In this document: positions 38,346 through 47,583 of the stretch, piece after piece
Layout of the letters: every line of letters starts with the position of its first letter
Position numbering within the stretch: the first letter of the stretch is position 1
From: CAYRDC01 sp964422925
GTDB lineage: Bacteria; Bacteroidota; Bacteroidia; Chitinophagales; S012-47
Direction: 5' to 3'
Assembly (NCBI GenBank): GCA_964422925.1
Contig: CAYRDC010000004.1
Coordinates: forward strand, 1 to 64,000
DNA length: 64,000 nt
Made by a program: the position numbers and the translations under genes
The notes under the pieces: generated by a model
Seen by the model: the letters and a program-made list of their open reading frames with translations, nothing else
Told to the model about the DNA's origin: nothing
Databases searched by the model: none

Positions 38346-39947
38346 ATGGTAAGATTTCCGCTTTCATTTATTCTGTTTTGGGGTTATTCCCTCCTGGTTT
38401 CAGGACAAATCCAGGAAAAGTATTGGGTGTATTTCACGGACAAGGACGGTTGTTCGCTGGACCCTTACCAGTATTTTGATCGGAAAGCCATTGAGCGCAG
38501 GCAGAAATGCGGGATACCCCTGGTGGAGTTCACTGATCTTCCCGTTCGGACCGATTACCTGGAAGTAATTCGGCAACACGTGGATTCCCTCCTCGGGGCC
38601 AGTCGCTGGCTCAATGCAGCTTGGGTCCTGGCCACCGAACAACAGGCTGTCGGGCTGAACAGTATGCCGGGAGTCCTGCGCGTAGTTCCATCCGGTTCAC
38701 AGGCATATATGGCCGGCTGGAAAGAGGCCGCTCCTCCTGATTTTGATATCCCGCTGGCCAGAGGGCAAACCCAGCGCCTGCAGGTCGATTCATTCCGGAA
38801 CCGGGGCTTGGACGGAAGCCATGTGCGCATTGCCGTATTCGATATCGGGTTTCCGGGAGTCGATAAGCATCCTGCTTTCGCACATATCCGGGAGGAAGGA
38901 CGTATCCTGAAAACTTGGAATTTCATAACCGGTAAAGAAAACGTATACCGCGGAGTCGGCCATGGACGGATGGTCTTATCCTGCATTGCCGGCATGGCGG
39001 ATTCGCTCCCCCTGGGGCTGGCCCCGAAAGCGGAATTTCTGCTGGCTGTTACCGAACGTATGATCTCCGAAAACGCATCTGAAGAAGACAACTGGATACT
39101 TGCTGCAGAATGGGCTGATAAAAACGGAGCAGACATTATCAGTTCATCGCTGGGATATACCTACGAAAGATATTTCCAGAAAGAAATGGACGGTCATACC
39201 GCACCGATCAGCCGGGCCGCTAACCTGGCTGCCCATAAAGGTATATTGATAGTGCAGGCGGCAGGCAATGAAAACGGAAACCGCTGGGGTACCATTATTG
39301 CCCCTGCCGATGCGGACAGTGTGCTTACCGTTGCCGGAACCAACCCGTGGACGGATTATGCCATCAATTTCTCATCCCACGGACCGGCCGCCAATGGCCA
39401 TCCCAAACCCAATGTAGCTGCTTATGGAACCGTAGTGGCTGCCGGCCCTCTCAATAAATACCTCTCGGTAAGCGGCACTTCTTTTTCAACTCCCTTGATT
39501 GCAGGGTTTGCCGCTTGTGTCATGCAACTCCATCCCGACTGGACCAATATGCAGGTGTTCCATGCCATAGAAAAAGCCGGCCATTTGTATCCATACTATG
39601 ACTACGCCCACGGATACGGCATTCCCCAGGCCGGGAAAATACTGCACCCCGGTCTGCCCAAGCCTGCCCCCACTTTCACCATAAAATCAGATGTGGATTC
39701 CCTGTACATCTTACCTTCTGACTCTGTCTTTACCAAGCCGGGACCAAAAAATCTATATCTTGCGGTGTACAATTCAGACCATTTTGTGAAGCGATATATG
39801 GCAATCCGGTTGGAGGAAACCGGGCAGGTTTCCTTGTCAAGATGGGACTTTACATCATTGGAAGGCGCCTCTTATCTGCAGATTCACCTGGAAGGATATA
39901 CTGAAAAAATAAACTTAAAAGACATACCATGGCGAGAAGAACCTTAA
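38346..39947 (+). CDS. S8 (subtilisin-like) serine protease
   Basis: 533 residues. Signal peptide ~1-21. A prodomain (~22-125) is followed by the catalytic domain with the triad visible: Asp166 (VFDIGFPG), His206 (GHGRMVLS), Ser379 (GTSFSTPLIAG); VAGTNPW and the oxyanion region (ISSSLGYT, IVQAAGNENGN) are present. After the peptidase domain there is a ~90-residue beta-rich tail. I see no YPNP-type T9SS tail, so export may be limited to the periplasm or use another anchor. The start of the next gene overlaps the end by 19 bases, indicating a two-gene transcript with an outer-membrane-like partner. Confidence 0.92.
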   Translation: MVRFPLSFILFWGYSLLVSGQIQEKYWVYFTDKDGCSLDPYQYFDRKAIERRQKCGIPLVEFTDLPVRTDYLEVIRQHVDSLLGASRWLNAAWVLATEQQAVGLNSMPGVLRVVPSGSQAYMAGWKEAAPPDFDIPLARGQTQRLQVDSFRNRGLDGSHVRIAVFDIGFPGVDKHPAFAHIREEGRILKTWNFITGKENVYRGVGHGRMVLSCIAGMADSLPLGLAPKAEFLLAVTERMISENASEEDNWILAAEWADKNGADIISSSLGYTYERYFQKEMDGHTAPISRAANLAAHKGILIVQAAGNENGNRWGTIIAPADADSVLTVAGTNPWTDYAINFSSHGPAANGHPKPNVAAYGTVVAAGPLNKYLSVSGTSFSTPLIAGFAACVMQLHPDWTNMQVFHAIEKAGHLYPYYDYAHGYGIPQAGKILHPGLPKPAPTFTIKSDVDSLYILPSDSVFTKPGPKNLYLAVYNSDHFVKRYMAIRLEETGQVSLSRWDFTSLEGASYLQIHLEGYTEKINLKDIPWREEP

Positions 39948-40621
39948 TCTTGCTGATGTGCCTGGCTTCCCTAGCGCTCACTGCCCAAACAGTGGTGCTC
40001 GATGTGAAGACAGACACCACGAAAGACAATTCATACGGACAAAACAAAAAGAATTTTGTACATACTTTTTTCAGCTATGGATTATTTGCTTCCGGGGGGA
40101 ACCCGGGTGCAGAGATTATTCCCTGGGCCAGTTATGATATGTCATCCGGTCTGCGATATAAGCACAAATGGACGGAAGTGCTGTCTTCCGGGGCAGAAAT
40201 CGGGTGGCACGGGCAATCTTTTGCGCTAAAACAGCAAGCCGGCAAGGTGCTTCCAAATACGGCTATAAACCAATCGGAAGACTTGTTTTACAATGCGCTG
40301 GAAATTAATATCTACCAGCGGTTTAACTGGGGAAAGCGCGGAGATATTATCGGTAATTTTATTGACCTGGCTGTCGGTGCCGATTTGTTCGCGGGCCTGC
40401 GGCATCATACGGTAAATACCCTGAACAACGGGGTAGTCCGCGAAGTGACTGACCGCAAACTCAGCTATGGCAGAAAGTATTTTCTGCATGCCATTTTAAG
40501 GGCTGGTTTTAACCGGTGGGTGGCTTACGTGAGATACCGGTTTACGCCTATCATTGAACCTGCCTCACTCTACCCGGCATTGCCTGCCCTATCCATTGGG
40601 GTGCAAATCGGGTTTCACTAA
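39929..40621 (+). CDS. Outer-membrane beta-barrel-like protein of unknown function
   Basis: 230 residues, overlapping the subtilase gene by 19 bases. Signal peptide ~1-19 (LILLMCLASLALTAQ). The remainder alternates polar and aromatic residues in strand-length blocks (LRYKHKWTEVLSSGAEIGW, NALEINIYQRFNW, FIDLAVGADLFAG, WVAYVRYRFTPI) and ends IGVQIGFH, a Phe-rich C-terminal strand with a penultimate aromatic as in outer-membrane barrels. About 8-10 strands. Operon partner of the protease; could be its assembly or anchoring partner, which is inference. Confidence 0.65.
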   Translation: MARRTLILLMCLASLALTAQTVVLDVKTDTTKDNSYGQNKKNFVHTFFSYGLFASGGNPGAEIIPWASYDMSSGLRYKHKWTEVLSSGAEIGWHGQSFALKQQAGKVLPNTAINQSEDLFYNALEINIYQRFNWGKRGDIIGNFIDLAVGADLFAGLRHHTVNTLNNGVVREVTDRKLSYGRKYFLHAILRAGFNRWVAYVRYRFTPIIEPASLYPALPALSIGVQIGFH

Positions 40622-40634
40622 ACAGCAAACCGAT

Positions 40635-41660
40635 ATGAAAGCATGGTACCTGGTAAAAAACGGCAAACCGCAAGAAGCGTTTGAACTGCGGGAAACCGAA
40701 GCACCCGTGCCCGGCCCTGAACAGGTTTTAATCAGGGTGGAGGCTTCGGGATTGAATTTCGCGGATGTTATGGCCCGGCTGGGTTATTATGAAGACGCGC
40801 CCGCTATACCCTGTGTGCTGGGCTATGATGTGGCCGGGGTGGTGAAGGCTTGCGGTTCCAACGCGGATCCCGGGTTGAAAGGCAAGCGTGTGGCAGCCCT
40901 TACCCGTTTCGGAGGATATGCCGAATACGCCCTGACGGACCACCGGGCGCTTGCCGTGCTCCCTGACAATATTTCGTTTTCGGAAGGAACCGCACTGGGA
41001 ACCCAGTACCTGACCGCATGGTATTCCATGTTCATGCATATGCGGCTTATCCCGGGCGATGTGATTCTGGTCCACGCGGCTGCCGGAGGGGTGGGCACCG
41101 CACTTACGCAAATGGCCCGGCATATCGGCTGCCAGGTCATCGGTTTGGTGGGAAGCGATGAAAAAATACCTTACGTGCGGGAAAACGGGGTGGATTACCC
41201 GGTCAATTACCGCAAAACGGATTACGAACAGGAAGCGCTGCGCATCCTGGGCAACAAACGGCTACGGGCTTCCTTCAACCCGGTAGCCGGAAAATCATTC
41301 AAAAAGGATATACGCCTGCTTGGAGCCGGAGGGACTTTGCTGTTGTTCGGAGCCTCATCGCGGGTGGGCAGGCTGGGGAAGGGTCTGGCTTCATTGAAAA
41401 TGATTTGGGATATGGGTATTTTGCTGCCAATTCTCTTGGTGGCCAAATCCAAATCCATTGCCGGGGTAAATATGCTGCGCATCGCGGACCATCAACCGCA
41501 ACTCATTGAATACGCTATGGGCAAGCTCGTCAGATTGCTCGAAAGAAACCTGATCCGCCCACATATCGGAGCTGTATTTCCCGCGGAAGATCTACCTGCA
41601 GCCCATGCGTTGCTCGAAAGTCGGAAATCCATGGGTAAAATCTGCATTATCTGGTCCTAA
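40635..41660 (+). CDS. Zinc-less MDR-family oxidoreductase (quinone reductase-like)
   Basis: 341 residues from the ATG at 40635 (MKAWYLVKNG). Medium-chain reductase fold: catalytic domain with SGLNFADVMARLGYY and LGYDVAGVV, then a Rossmann domain with VHAAAGGVGTALTQMA. No structural or catalytic zinc ligands are evident, placing it with QOR/VAT1-type NADPH-dependent enzymes. The C-terminal part includes FGASSRVGR and helix regions before GKICIIW. Substrate unknown; reduction of enones or quinones is the family default. It starts 13 bases after the barrel protein gene, so it may belong to the same transcript. Confidence 0.85.
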   Translation: MKAWYLVKNGKPQEAFELRETEAPVPGPEQVLIRVEASGLNFADVMARLGYYEDAPAIPCVLGYDVAGVVKACGSNADPGLKGKRVAALTRFGGYAEYALTDHRALAVLPDNISFSEGTALGTQYLTAWYSMFMHMRLIPGDVILVHAAAGGVGTALTQMARHIGCQVIGLVGSDEKIPYVRENGVDYPVNYRKTDYEQEALRILGNKRLRASFNPVAGKSFKKDIRLLGAGGTLLLFGASSRVGRLGKGLASLKMIWDMGILLPILLVAKSKSIAGVNMLRIADHQPQLIEYAMGKLVRLLERNLIRPHIGAVFPAEDLPAAHALLESRKSMGKICIIWS

Positions 41661-41672
41661 TTCCGTTTTTCC

Positions 41673-41680
41673 TATATTTG
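41673..41680 (+). promoter_or_regulatory. -7 element for the PNGase F-like gene
   Basis: TATATTTG, an exact TAnnTTTG match, 36 bases before the ATG at 41716. Confidence 0.5.
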
Positions 41681-41715
41681 AATACCCGGTAAGCCCGGCC
41701 TAAAATCCATTTATT

Positions 41716-44700
41716 ATGTATCGGTTTATCAAAAAATTCAGGCCGCGCCTGAAAAACGCCATGGCCATTTACCTGATGGCCGGCTTCTTTTTACCCGCAT
41801 CAGCAGGCGATACCATAACCGTACAAACATTTACTTTCGGGTCGCCACAGGAGGGAACCTTCCTGTTTCCGCCCGATACGGTGCGTTTTGAAAAGATTTT
41901 GATGTACTACACCCTGAAATGCAATCCGGCCCAGAATCCGGCCTGCGGGGAATGGGATTACCTGACCTACACCTACCTGTTTGACCATACCGGGCAGTAC
42001 GATTCTATCCTGCAGAGCCATCCGAACTTCACGGTGGGCGGGCTGACCCCGGATTCGCTCAGCCTGGCTTTCCAGCCTGCCTGGAGCTTCCATCCGTATT
42101 TTGAATACTTTATCACCTATACCGATACCCTGAGCCAGCACCAGGGGCAGGTTGGGAACGGAACCCAGCTAACAGCCATACCCTTCGGTACCAACATACA
42201 CCAAGCCCGGTCATTTCTGCTTTGGAAGGCCTCTGAACTGCAGGCTGCCGGCTTGTCAGCTGGGGATATTACAAATCTGAAAGTTTTCTTTACCCAGCTT
42301 GGAATCCCGATGAATCACCTGACTATTCGCATGGCGCATACAACGGTGGGCACACTCGACAGTCTGTCCTGGCCATCACCGCCCGGCCTCCAGGAAGTTT
42401 ATCATCGCAAAACGGACTTCCAGGATACCGGCTGGGTTACATTCAATCTTACCACCCCGTTTAACTGGGACGGCACCTCCAATATCCTCATGGAGATATG
42501 TTTTGACAATCCCTCCACCGGTTTGTCATACAAGGCAAAAGGAGAAACCACCTCCGGCTTTACTAGTGTTTTAACAGCGTTTGGCAGGGATTACGCCCTG
42601 AAGTTCCGCGATGCAGACCATGTGGATGTGCCGGTCCAGGTTTTCAACGATATTGACAGCGCTATCACGATTGAATTCTGGCAGTATGGCGACCCGGATA
42701 TCCAGCCGCAAAGCGATATCATCTTTGAAGGGATTGATTCGGCAGGTAACCGGGTGCTGAACGCGCACCTCCCCTGGGGCAACGGAAGGGTATACTGGGA
42801 TGCCGGGAATAACGGTAACAGCTACGACCGCATTGACAAAGCCGCCAACCCGGCTGATTACGAAGGCCGGTGGAATCACTGGGCCTTTGTGAAAGATGTT
42901 GCAACAGGTAGCATGAAAATTTACCTAAACGGGCAGCTATGGCATTCCGGCACAGGAAAAAACCGGCTGATGAACGGTATTGTAAAGTTTACCATCGGCT
43001 CCGGAGCGCACCTGAACTATTTCTATGACGGGATGATAAACGAATTCCGGATTTGGAACATCGCCCTGCCGGATTCCCTGATCCGGGACGGCATGTACCG
43101 CAAGATTAACAGCAGTCACCCATTCTGGGACAATTTAAAAGCCTATTACCGGTTTGACGATGCGGTCAGTAATTGCGCAGCCGATTATTCAGATTATTCC
43201 AACCTGGCCACCATGTATGGGGCACCGGAATGGGTGCGTATCCCGGCCTGTGACCTGTTGTTCAAATCCTACAGCGGGCAAACCAGGCCTAACATGATTT
43301 TTGAACAAAACACTTACAACGCCTTTGTGGATTCCACCCTGATGGTAGATTCCACGCAGCAAAACCAACTCATGGTGGTGCTTTTTGATGATACGACCCA
43401 GCCCACGGTACCCACTGACACGTTATGGGCCTGGCCGGCCTGGTACCACTACACTTACGACAGTGCCGGGCAGGCAATCGATTCCTCCCTGGCCGGCCTG
43501 GATACTACTATTTACCATGTAGAACACTACTATTACGACCCGCCTTTCGAAATTGTGAACCGCTATGAACTCGGCCGGTTCATCACTCCGTACGGCATCG
43601 GTCTGAGCCTCGGCAATGAAGGCTGGACATGGATTTATGACGTAACGGATTTCCGGCCCCTGCTGGCCGATTCCGTGCACTTGAAAGCCGGCAACTGGCA
43701 GGAGCTCCTGGACATGAAATTCGTAATGATTAAAGGAACTCCACCCCGTGATGTAAAAGACATCCGCAACGTGTGGAACGGCAGCCACATGTACAACGCG
43801 GCTATCGAAAATGAATTCCTGTATCCTAAAAAATTCTTCATACCACCTGATGTGGCGCAGGCGAGGTTGCGGATCAATATCACCGGGCATGGCTTTGGCG
43901 GAAACCTGAACTGCTCCGAATTCTGTCCGCGCACCAATACCGTCCGCGTAAACGGCCAGTTCAAGGCCCTGCAAAACCTCTGGCGGAACGACTGCGACCT
44001 GAACCCCTTGTTCCCGCAAGGCGGCACCTGGATCTACGACCGGGCCGGCTGGTGCCCCGGATCGGAAGTAAGGCCTTTCTATTATGACCTGAGCAGCAAC
44101 ATCATCCCGGGCGACAGCGTGGAAGTGGATTTTGATATGCAGCCCGGCTATGTCTGGAATGGGCAGGGCTCCACCCCCCATTACCGCATAGAATCGCAAC
44201 TGGTAACCTACGGGCCGCCCAATTTTACCCTGGATGCCGCTGTGTCTGAAATCATTGCCCCGACCGACTGGGAATATTACAGGCGTTTTAACCCGATTTG
44301 CGACAACGCCATCGTAAAAATCCGGAACACGGGTTCTTCACCACTCACTTCCCTGGATATCTCTTACGGCCCGCAGCAGGGCAACAAGGCTACCTACCAC
44401 TGGACGGGTAACCTCGGTTTCCTGGAAGATGAAACCGTTTATCTGCCCCCGTCTGACTGGGGTTCCTGGACCGGGCCGGATATCTTTGAAGTGACGGTTT
44501 CCAATCCCAACGGAGGCAATGACGAATACGCTGACAACAACACCATGCGCAGTCATTTTCTTCGGACACCGCTTTACGATAACGACCTGGTGCTGTGGCT
44601 GCGAACCAACAACGCGGGTTACGAAACCAGCTATATGCTCAAAGACGAAAACGGGAACGTGCTGTATTCCCGCTCCAACTGCTCTAGCAACACGGTGTAC

Positions 44701-45168
44701 AAGGATACTTTCCATCTGGCCAACGGATGCTATACCCTTACCATCAATGACTCCGGGGAAGACGGATTGTACTTCTTTGCCAACAACGATGGCTCCGGGT
44801 GGGCCCGGCTCAGAAAAATGAACGGGGTTATTGTAAAAAACTTCAAAGCCGACTTCGGATCGAAGATTTCACAGCAATTTACCACGGGCTTCCCGATGGG
44901 GACCGAAGAACCCGCACCAGAATCTTTCGTGGAGGTTTATCCCAACCCGGCCAGCGGACTTTTCAATGTGGACGTGAACCTGGCGGAAACCGAAGACCTG
45001 GACCTGACTGTTTACGACCTGACGGGACGGGCACTGTATCACACATCCAGGCCCGGCTTTCGCCAGGGTATCATTGAGGTAGACCTTAAAGGGTTCCCGG
45101 CTGGAATGTATTTGTGTATAATGCATGCAGGAGAATTTGTATACACCGGCCGCCTGCTGGTTCAGTGA
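41716..45168 (+). CDS. PNGase F-like protein interrupted by a LamG-containing insertion, T9SS type A
   Basis: 1150 residues; signal-like hydrophobic stretch ~15-30. Residues ~33-90 match the N-terminal jelly roll of peptide-N-glycosidase F (EGTFLFPPDTV; CGEWDYLTYTYLFD, with Asp81 equivalent to catalytic Asp60). The matching continuation (YELGRFITPYGIG, YDVTDFRPLL) only begins at residue ~617 and runs through the C-terminal jelly roll: ITGHGFGGNLNCSEFC with Glu735 equivalent to Glu206, GGTWIYDRAGWCPG, ending about 860. Between them lie ~525 residues: a beta-rich domain (~95-290), a LamG domain (~293-490; YALKFRDADHV, MINEFRIWN) and a Thr/Asp-rich strand region. Residues ~1072-1150 are the sorting domain (VEVYPNPASGLFNV). 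Glu118 of PNGase F has no obvious counterpart. Converges on the epimerase with a 7-base overlap. Confidence 0.8.
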   Translation: MYRFIKKFRPRLKNAMAIYLMAGFFLPASAGDTITVQTFTFGSPQEGTFLFPPDTVRFEKILMYYTLKCNPAQNPACGEWDYLTYTYLFDHTGQYDSILQSHPNFTVGGLTPDSLSLAFQPAWSFHPYFEYFITYTDTLSQHQGQVGNGTQLTAIPFGTNIHQARSFLLWKASELQAAGLSAGDITNLKVFFTQLGIPMNHLTIRMAHTTVGTLDSLSWPSPPGLQEVYHRKTDFQDTGWVTFNLTTPFNWDGTSNILMEICFDNPSTGLSYKAKGETTSGFTSVLTAFGRDYALKFRDADHVDVPVQVFNDIDSAITIEFWQYGDPDIQPQSDIIFEGIDSAGNRVLNAHLPWGNGRVYWDAGNNGNSYDRIDKAANPADYEGRWNHWAFVKDVATGSMKIYLNGQLWHSGTGKNRLMNGIVKFTIGSGAHLNYFYDGMINEFRIWNIALPDSLIRDGMYRKINSSHPFWDNLKAYYRFDDAVSNCAADYSDYSNLATMYGAPEWVRIPACDLLFKSYSGQTRPNMIFEQNTYNAFVDSTLMVDSTQQNQLMVVLFDDTTQPTVPTDTLWAWPAWYHYTYDSAGQAIDSSLAGLDTTIYHVEHYYYDPPFEIVNRYELGRFITPYGIGLSLGNEGWTWIYDVTDFRPLLADSVHLKAGNWQELLDMKFVMIKGTPPRDVKDIRNVWNGSHMYNAAIENEFLYPKKFFIPPDVAQARLRINITGHGFGGNLNCSEFCPRTNTVRVNGQFKALQNLWRNDCDLNPLFPQGGTWIYDRAGWCPGSEVRPFYYDLSSNIIPGDSVEVDFDMQPGYVWNGQGSTPHYRIESQLVTYGPPNFTLDAAVSEIIAPTDWEYYRRFNPICDNAIVKIRNTGSSPLTSLDISYGPQQGNKATYHWTGNLGFLEDETVYLPPSDWGSWTGPDIFEVTVSNPNGGNDEYADNNTMRSHFLRTPLYDNDLVLWLRTNNAGYETSYMLKDENGNVLYSRSNCSSNTVYKDTFHLANGCYTLTINDSGEDGLYFFANNDGSGWARLRKMNGVIVKNFKADFGSKISQQFTTGFPMGTEEPAPESFVEVYPNPASGLFNVDVNLAETEDLDLTVYDLTGRALYHTSRPGFRQGIIEVDLKGFPAGMYLCIMHAGEFVYTGRLLVQ

Positions 45169-46190
45169 TCAGTAAACGAAAGCATGGCAAATTCCGGGTG
45201 CTCTTTATACAGGGCAGCCGATTCGCGTATGGTTTGCTCAACCGGGATGAATTCAAAATCCAGCACCTTTTGAATTTTACCGGCATCGTAACGCACGCTT
45301 TGGTAGGAACTGCAGACGGTTTCGCGGGTTAACCTGGGAGTCCTTCCGCTGAAGAAAGAAGCGATTTGATCGCCAACCATGGCCAATACCGCCAGCGCTT
45401 TCCCGGCATGGACGTTTGGAGGTCGAACGCCCAGCGCTTCAGCCATCATCCGGAACAGGTCGCGGTAATACAGGTTTTCTGATGAAACAATAAAGCGCTC
45501 GGCCGATATATCCGATTCAAGCAGCATTACCGCGGCACGGGCCACATCTCTGACATCCACAAATCCGGTAATGCCGTCCGGATAAAAGCGGAATCCCTGG
45601 GCAACCGTTTTAAAAAGCATCAGTGAACTACGATGCCAATGTCCGGCTCCCAAAATAATGGAGGGGTTGACCATGGCCGCATCCAGCCCTTCCCCGATAC
45701 CCCGCCATACTTCCATCTCGGCCAGGAATTTGCTCAGGGAATAAGCTGATTCAAAACTTCCCTCCCCGCCAAATACCTCCTCGTTGATCACTTCGAGGTC
45801 ACTATGCCGCCCCAGCGCAGAAACAGAACTGATGTAAACCAGCTTCCGGATACCCCGGGCAAGGCAAGTGTCTACCACCTGCCGGGTACCCTCCACGTTG
45901 ACTGCCATCATCCGTTTGTGGTCGCGCCTGAGGAACGAAACCATGGCCGCGGCATGCACCACATAATCCATCCCCTCCACCGCGGTTTCCAGAGCTGCGA
46001 TATCCGGAATTTCGGCTTCAAACCAATCCGGTTGCCTGGAGAAAGCATCGATGATCCGGATATCGCTCCCCGGGCGTTTCATGGCCCGAACCGCATACCC
46101 TCGATCCAATAATAAGTGGACTATATAAGTACCCACCAGGCCGGTGGCTCCTGTTACCAATACGCGGGGTTGCTTTCCGGAAGAGTTCAT
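45162..46190 (-). CDS. NAD-dependent epimerase/dehydratase (extended SDR)
   Basis: 342 residues. N-terminal Rossmann fold with GATGLVG (GxxGxxG) at ~14-20, DYVVHAAAMVSFL, ISSVSALG and the catalytic YxxxK (YSLSKF). Length and motifs fit the extended SDR family, of the dihydroflavonol-reductase-like branch. Reaction cannot be assigned: sugar-nucleotide epimerase, dihydroflavonol-type reductase or a sterol-type dehydrogenase are all possible. It has its own promoter in the 44-base gap after anmK, and its stop overlaps the convergent PNGase-like gene by 7 bases. Confidence 0.85.
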   Translation of the reverse strand: MNSSGKQPRVLVTGATGLVGTYIVHLLLDRGYAVRAMKRPGSDIRIIDAFSRQPDWFEAEIPDIAALETAVEGMDYVVHAAAMVSFLRRDHKRMMAVNVEGTRQVVDTCLARGIRKLVYISSVSALGRHSDLEVINEEVFGGEGSFESAYSLSKFLAEMEVWRGIGEGLDAAMVNPSIILGAGHWHRSSLMLFKTVAQGFRFYPDGITGFVDVRDVARAAVMLLESDISAERFIVSSENLYYRDLFRMMAEALGVRPPNVHAGKALAVLAMVGDQIASFFSGRTPRLTRETVCSSYQSVRYDAGKIQKVLDFEFIPVEQTIRESAALYKEHPEFAMLSFTDH

Positions 46191-46200
46191 GGACGGGAGC

Positions 46201-46230
46201 CAAAATTAACAGACTTGCACCGGAAGGCAA
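46201..46230 (-). promoter_or_regulatory. Promoter of the epimerase gene
   Basis: Minus-strand TTG at 46230-46228, a 19-base spacer and TAATTTTG at 46208-46201. The ATG at 46190 is only ~11 bases further, so the leader would be very short. Confidence 0.55.
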
Positions 46231-46234
46231 GCCC

Positions 46235-47344
46235 TCAGAGCAATTTCTTGTACCCCTGGTATATACAACCTCCTATGGTATCCATTTTGGCTCCGGTGGC
46301 CGAAGAAAGGACATTCACTTCATTTTCTACCCGCAGCACACCCATCAGGGCGATTAAAATGGCTTCCTTGAATTCGATGATATCCGGTTCGGGAAGTTCT
46401 ACCGGAATCGGGGATAAGGCTTCAATACGCTCCACCAGGTACTTGTTAAATGCTCCACCCCCGGTAAGCAGCATTTTATGGTCTGGGCTTTTTTCCAGCT
46501 TTTCCCGTTTATAAATCACATCAATTTCCCGGGCAATTTGTTCGGCAATATGTTCACAGGCCGTTTTCAATTTGTCAGTTGTCGGCAGGTCGAACCGGCT
46601 GAATATGGGTTTAATCACCTTGGCCACCCAGCCCCCGCTCAATGATTTGGGATAAAGTTTGTCAAAATACCAGCTACTGTTTAGTTCATCCAACAGCCGT
46701 TGGTCAATCATACCCGACCGGGCTATTTTACCATCTTCATCATAAGGTAAATCCATTTCATCCGCCAGTGCATTCAGCAGCATATTGACCGCGCAAATAT
46801 CATAACCAATGATACGGTCTTCACTGACCTTGCATTCAATATTACAAATGCCTCCAAGGTTCAGCAAATGGGAATATTCCTTAAACAGAATCTGATCAGC
46901 AACCGGTGCAATAGGGGCTCCCTGACCTCCGGCTGCCACATCTGTATTCCGGAAATTGGCAATCACCGGAAATCCCGTCTCAAAGGCAATGGCAGCCGGG
47001 TCACCAATCTGGCTGGTAAGTAAATTATCGGGCTGATGAAAAATGGTCTGCCCGTGAGAAGCAATGAAATCCAGATTATCAGCAATGCCATTTTTGTCAA
47101 TAAATTCAGCTACTACCTTGCCGACATAATGGCCGTAAAAAGTATGTGTTTTAATATAGGTAATGGCATTTTGAAGTGTAAGATTGGCCAATCTCAATTT
47201 CCATTTGGTAGGATAAGGAATGACTTCCTTGGCCAATAATTCAAAATTCCAGTCTCTTTTTTCACCGGTAAATTTGCAAAATGCCAGGTCAATACCGTCC
47301 AATGAACTCCCTGACATGATCCCAATAACATTATAAGTCTTCAT
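46235..47344 (-). CDS. anmK: Anhydro-N-acetylmuramic acid kinase
   Basis: 369 residues, the family's usual length. It cleaves and phosphorylates 1,6-anhydroMurNAc to MurNAc-6-P, part of peptidoglycan recycling in the cytosol. Hsp70/actin-like kinase fold: GIMSGSSLDGIDLAFCKF at the N-terminus, FIASHGQTIFHQP, GFPVIANFRNTDVAAGGQGAPIAP and HLLNLGGICNIE with the phosphate contacts, and LLTGGGAFNKYL. All signature residues present. The partner etherase murQ is not in the window. Only a partial -7 match (CACAGATA) lies upstream. Confidence 0.96.
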   Translation of the reverse strand: MKTYNVIGIMSGSSLDGIDLAFCKFTGEKRDWNFELLAKEVIPYPTKWKLRLANLTLQNAITYIKTHTFYGHYVGKVVAEFIDKNGIADNLDFIASHGQTIFHQPDNLLTSQIGDPAAIAFETGFPVIANFRNTDVAAGGQGAPIAPVADQILFKEYSHLLNLGGICNIECKVSEDRIIGYDICAVNMLLNALADEMDLPYDEDGKIARSGMIDQRLLDELNSSWYFDKLYPKSLSGGWVAKVIKPIFSRFDLPTTDKLKTACEHIAEQIAREIDVIYKREKLEKSPDHKMLLTGGGAFNKYLVERIEALSPIPVELPEPDIIEFKEAILIALMGVLRVENEVNVLSSATGAKMDTIGGCIYQGYKKLL

Positions 47345-47583
47345 AGCCAGTTGGTTTTATAATAGATCACAGATATACCACAACATTTGCTCCAAGAGCG
47401 CCTGCTATCGCGTTCTTTAAAACCATTCAAGGACCAGGTATTCTTCCGGCCAGATGTTTTTTGAGGGTAAGTCTTAAGCGAACTTACAAGATACTAAATA
47501 TTTTTGAAATAATAGCCGGGAAAATATATTTATCACCAGCTAATACAATGAATGAGGGGGAACGGGGCGGATTTAAACACTTT
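47345..47583 (+). other. Intergenic region between anmK and the PKD/type B gene
   Basis: 239 bases, AT-rich in the middle. No gene, tRNA or clear terminator seen. A 7/8 match to the minus-strand -7 element (47368-47375) could serve anmK. Confidence 0.4.
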
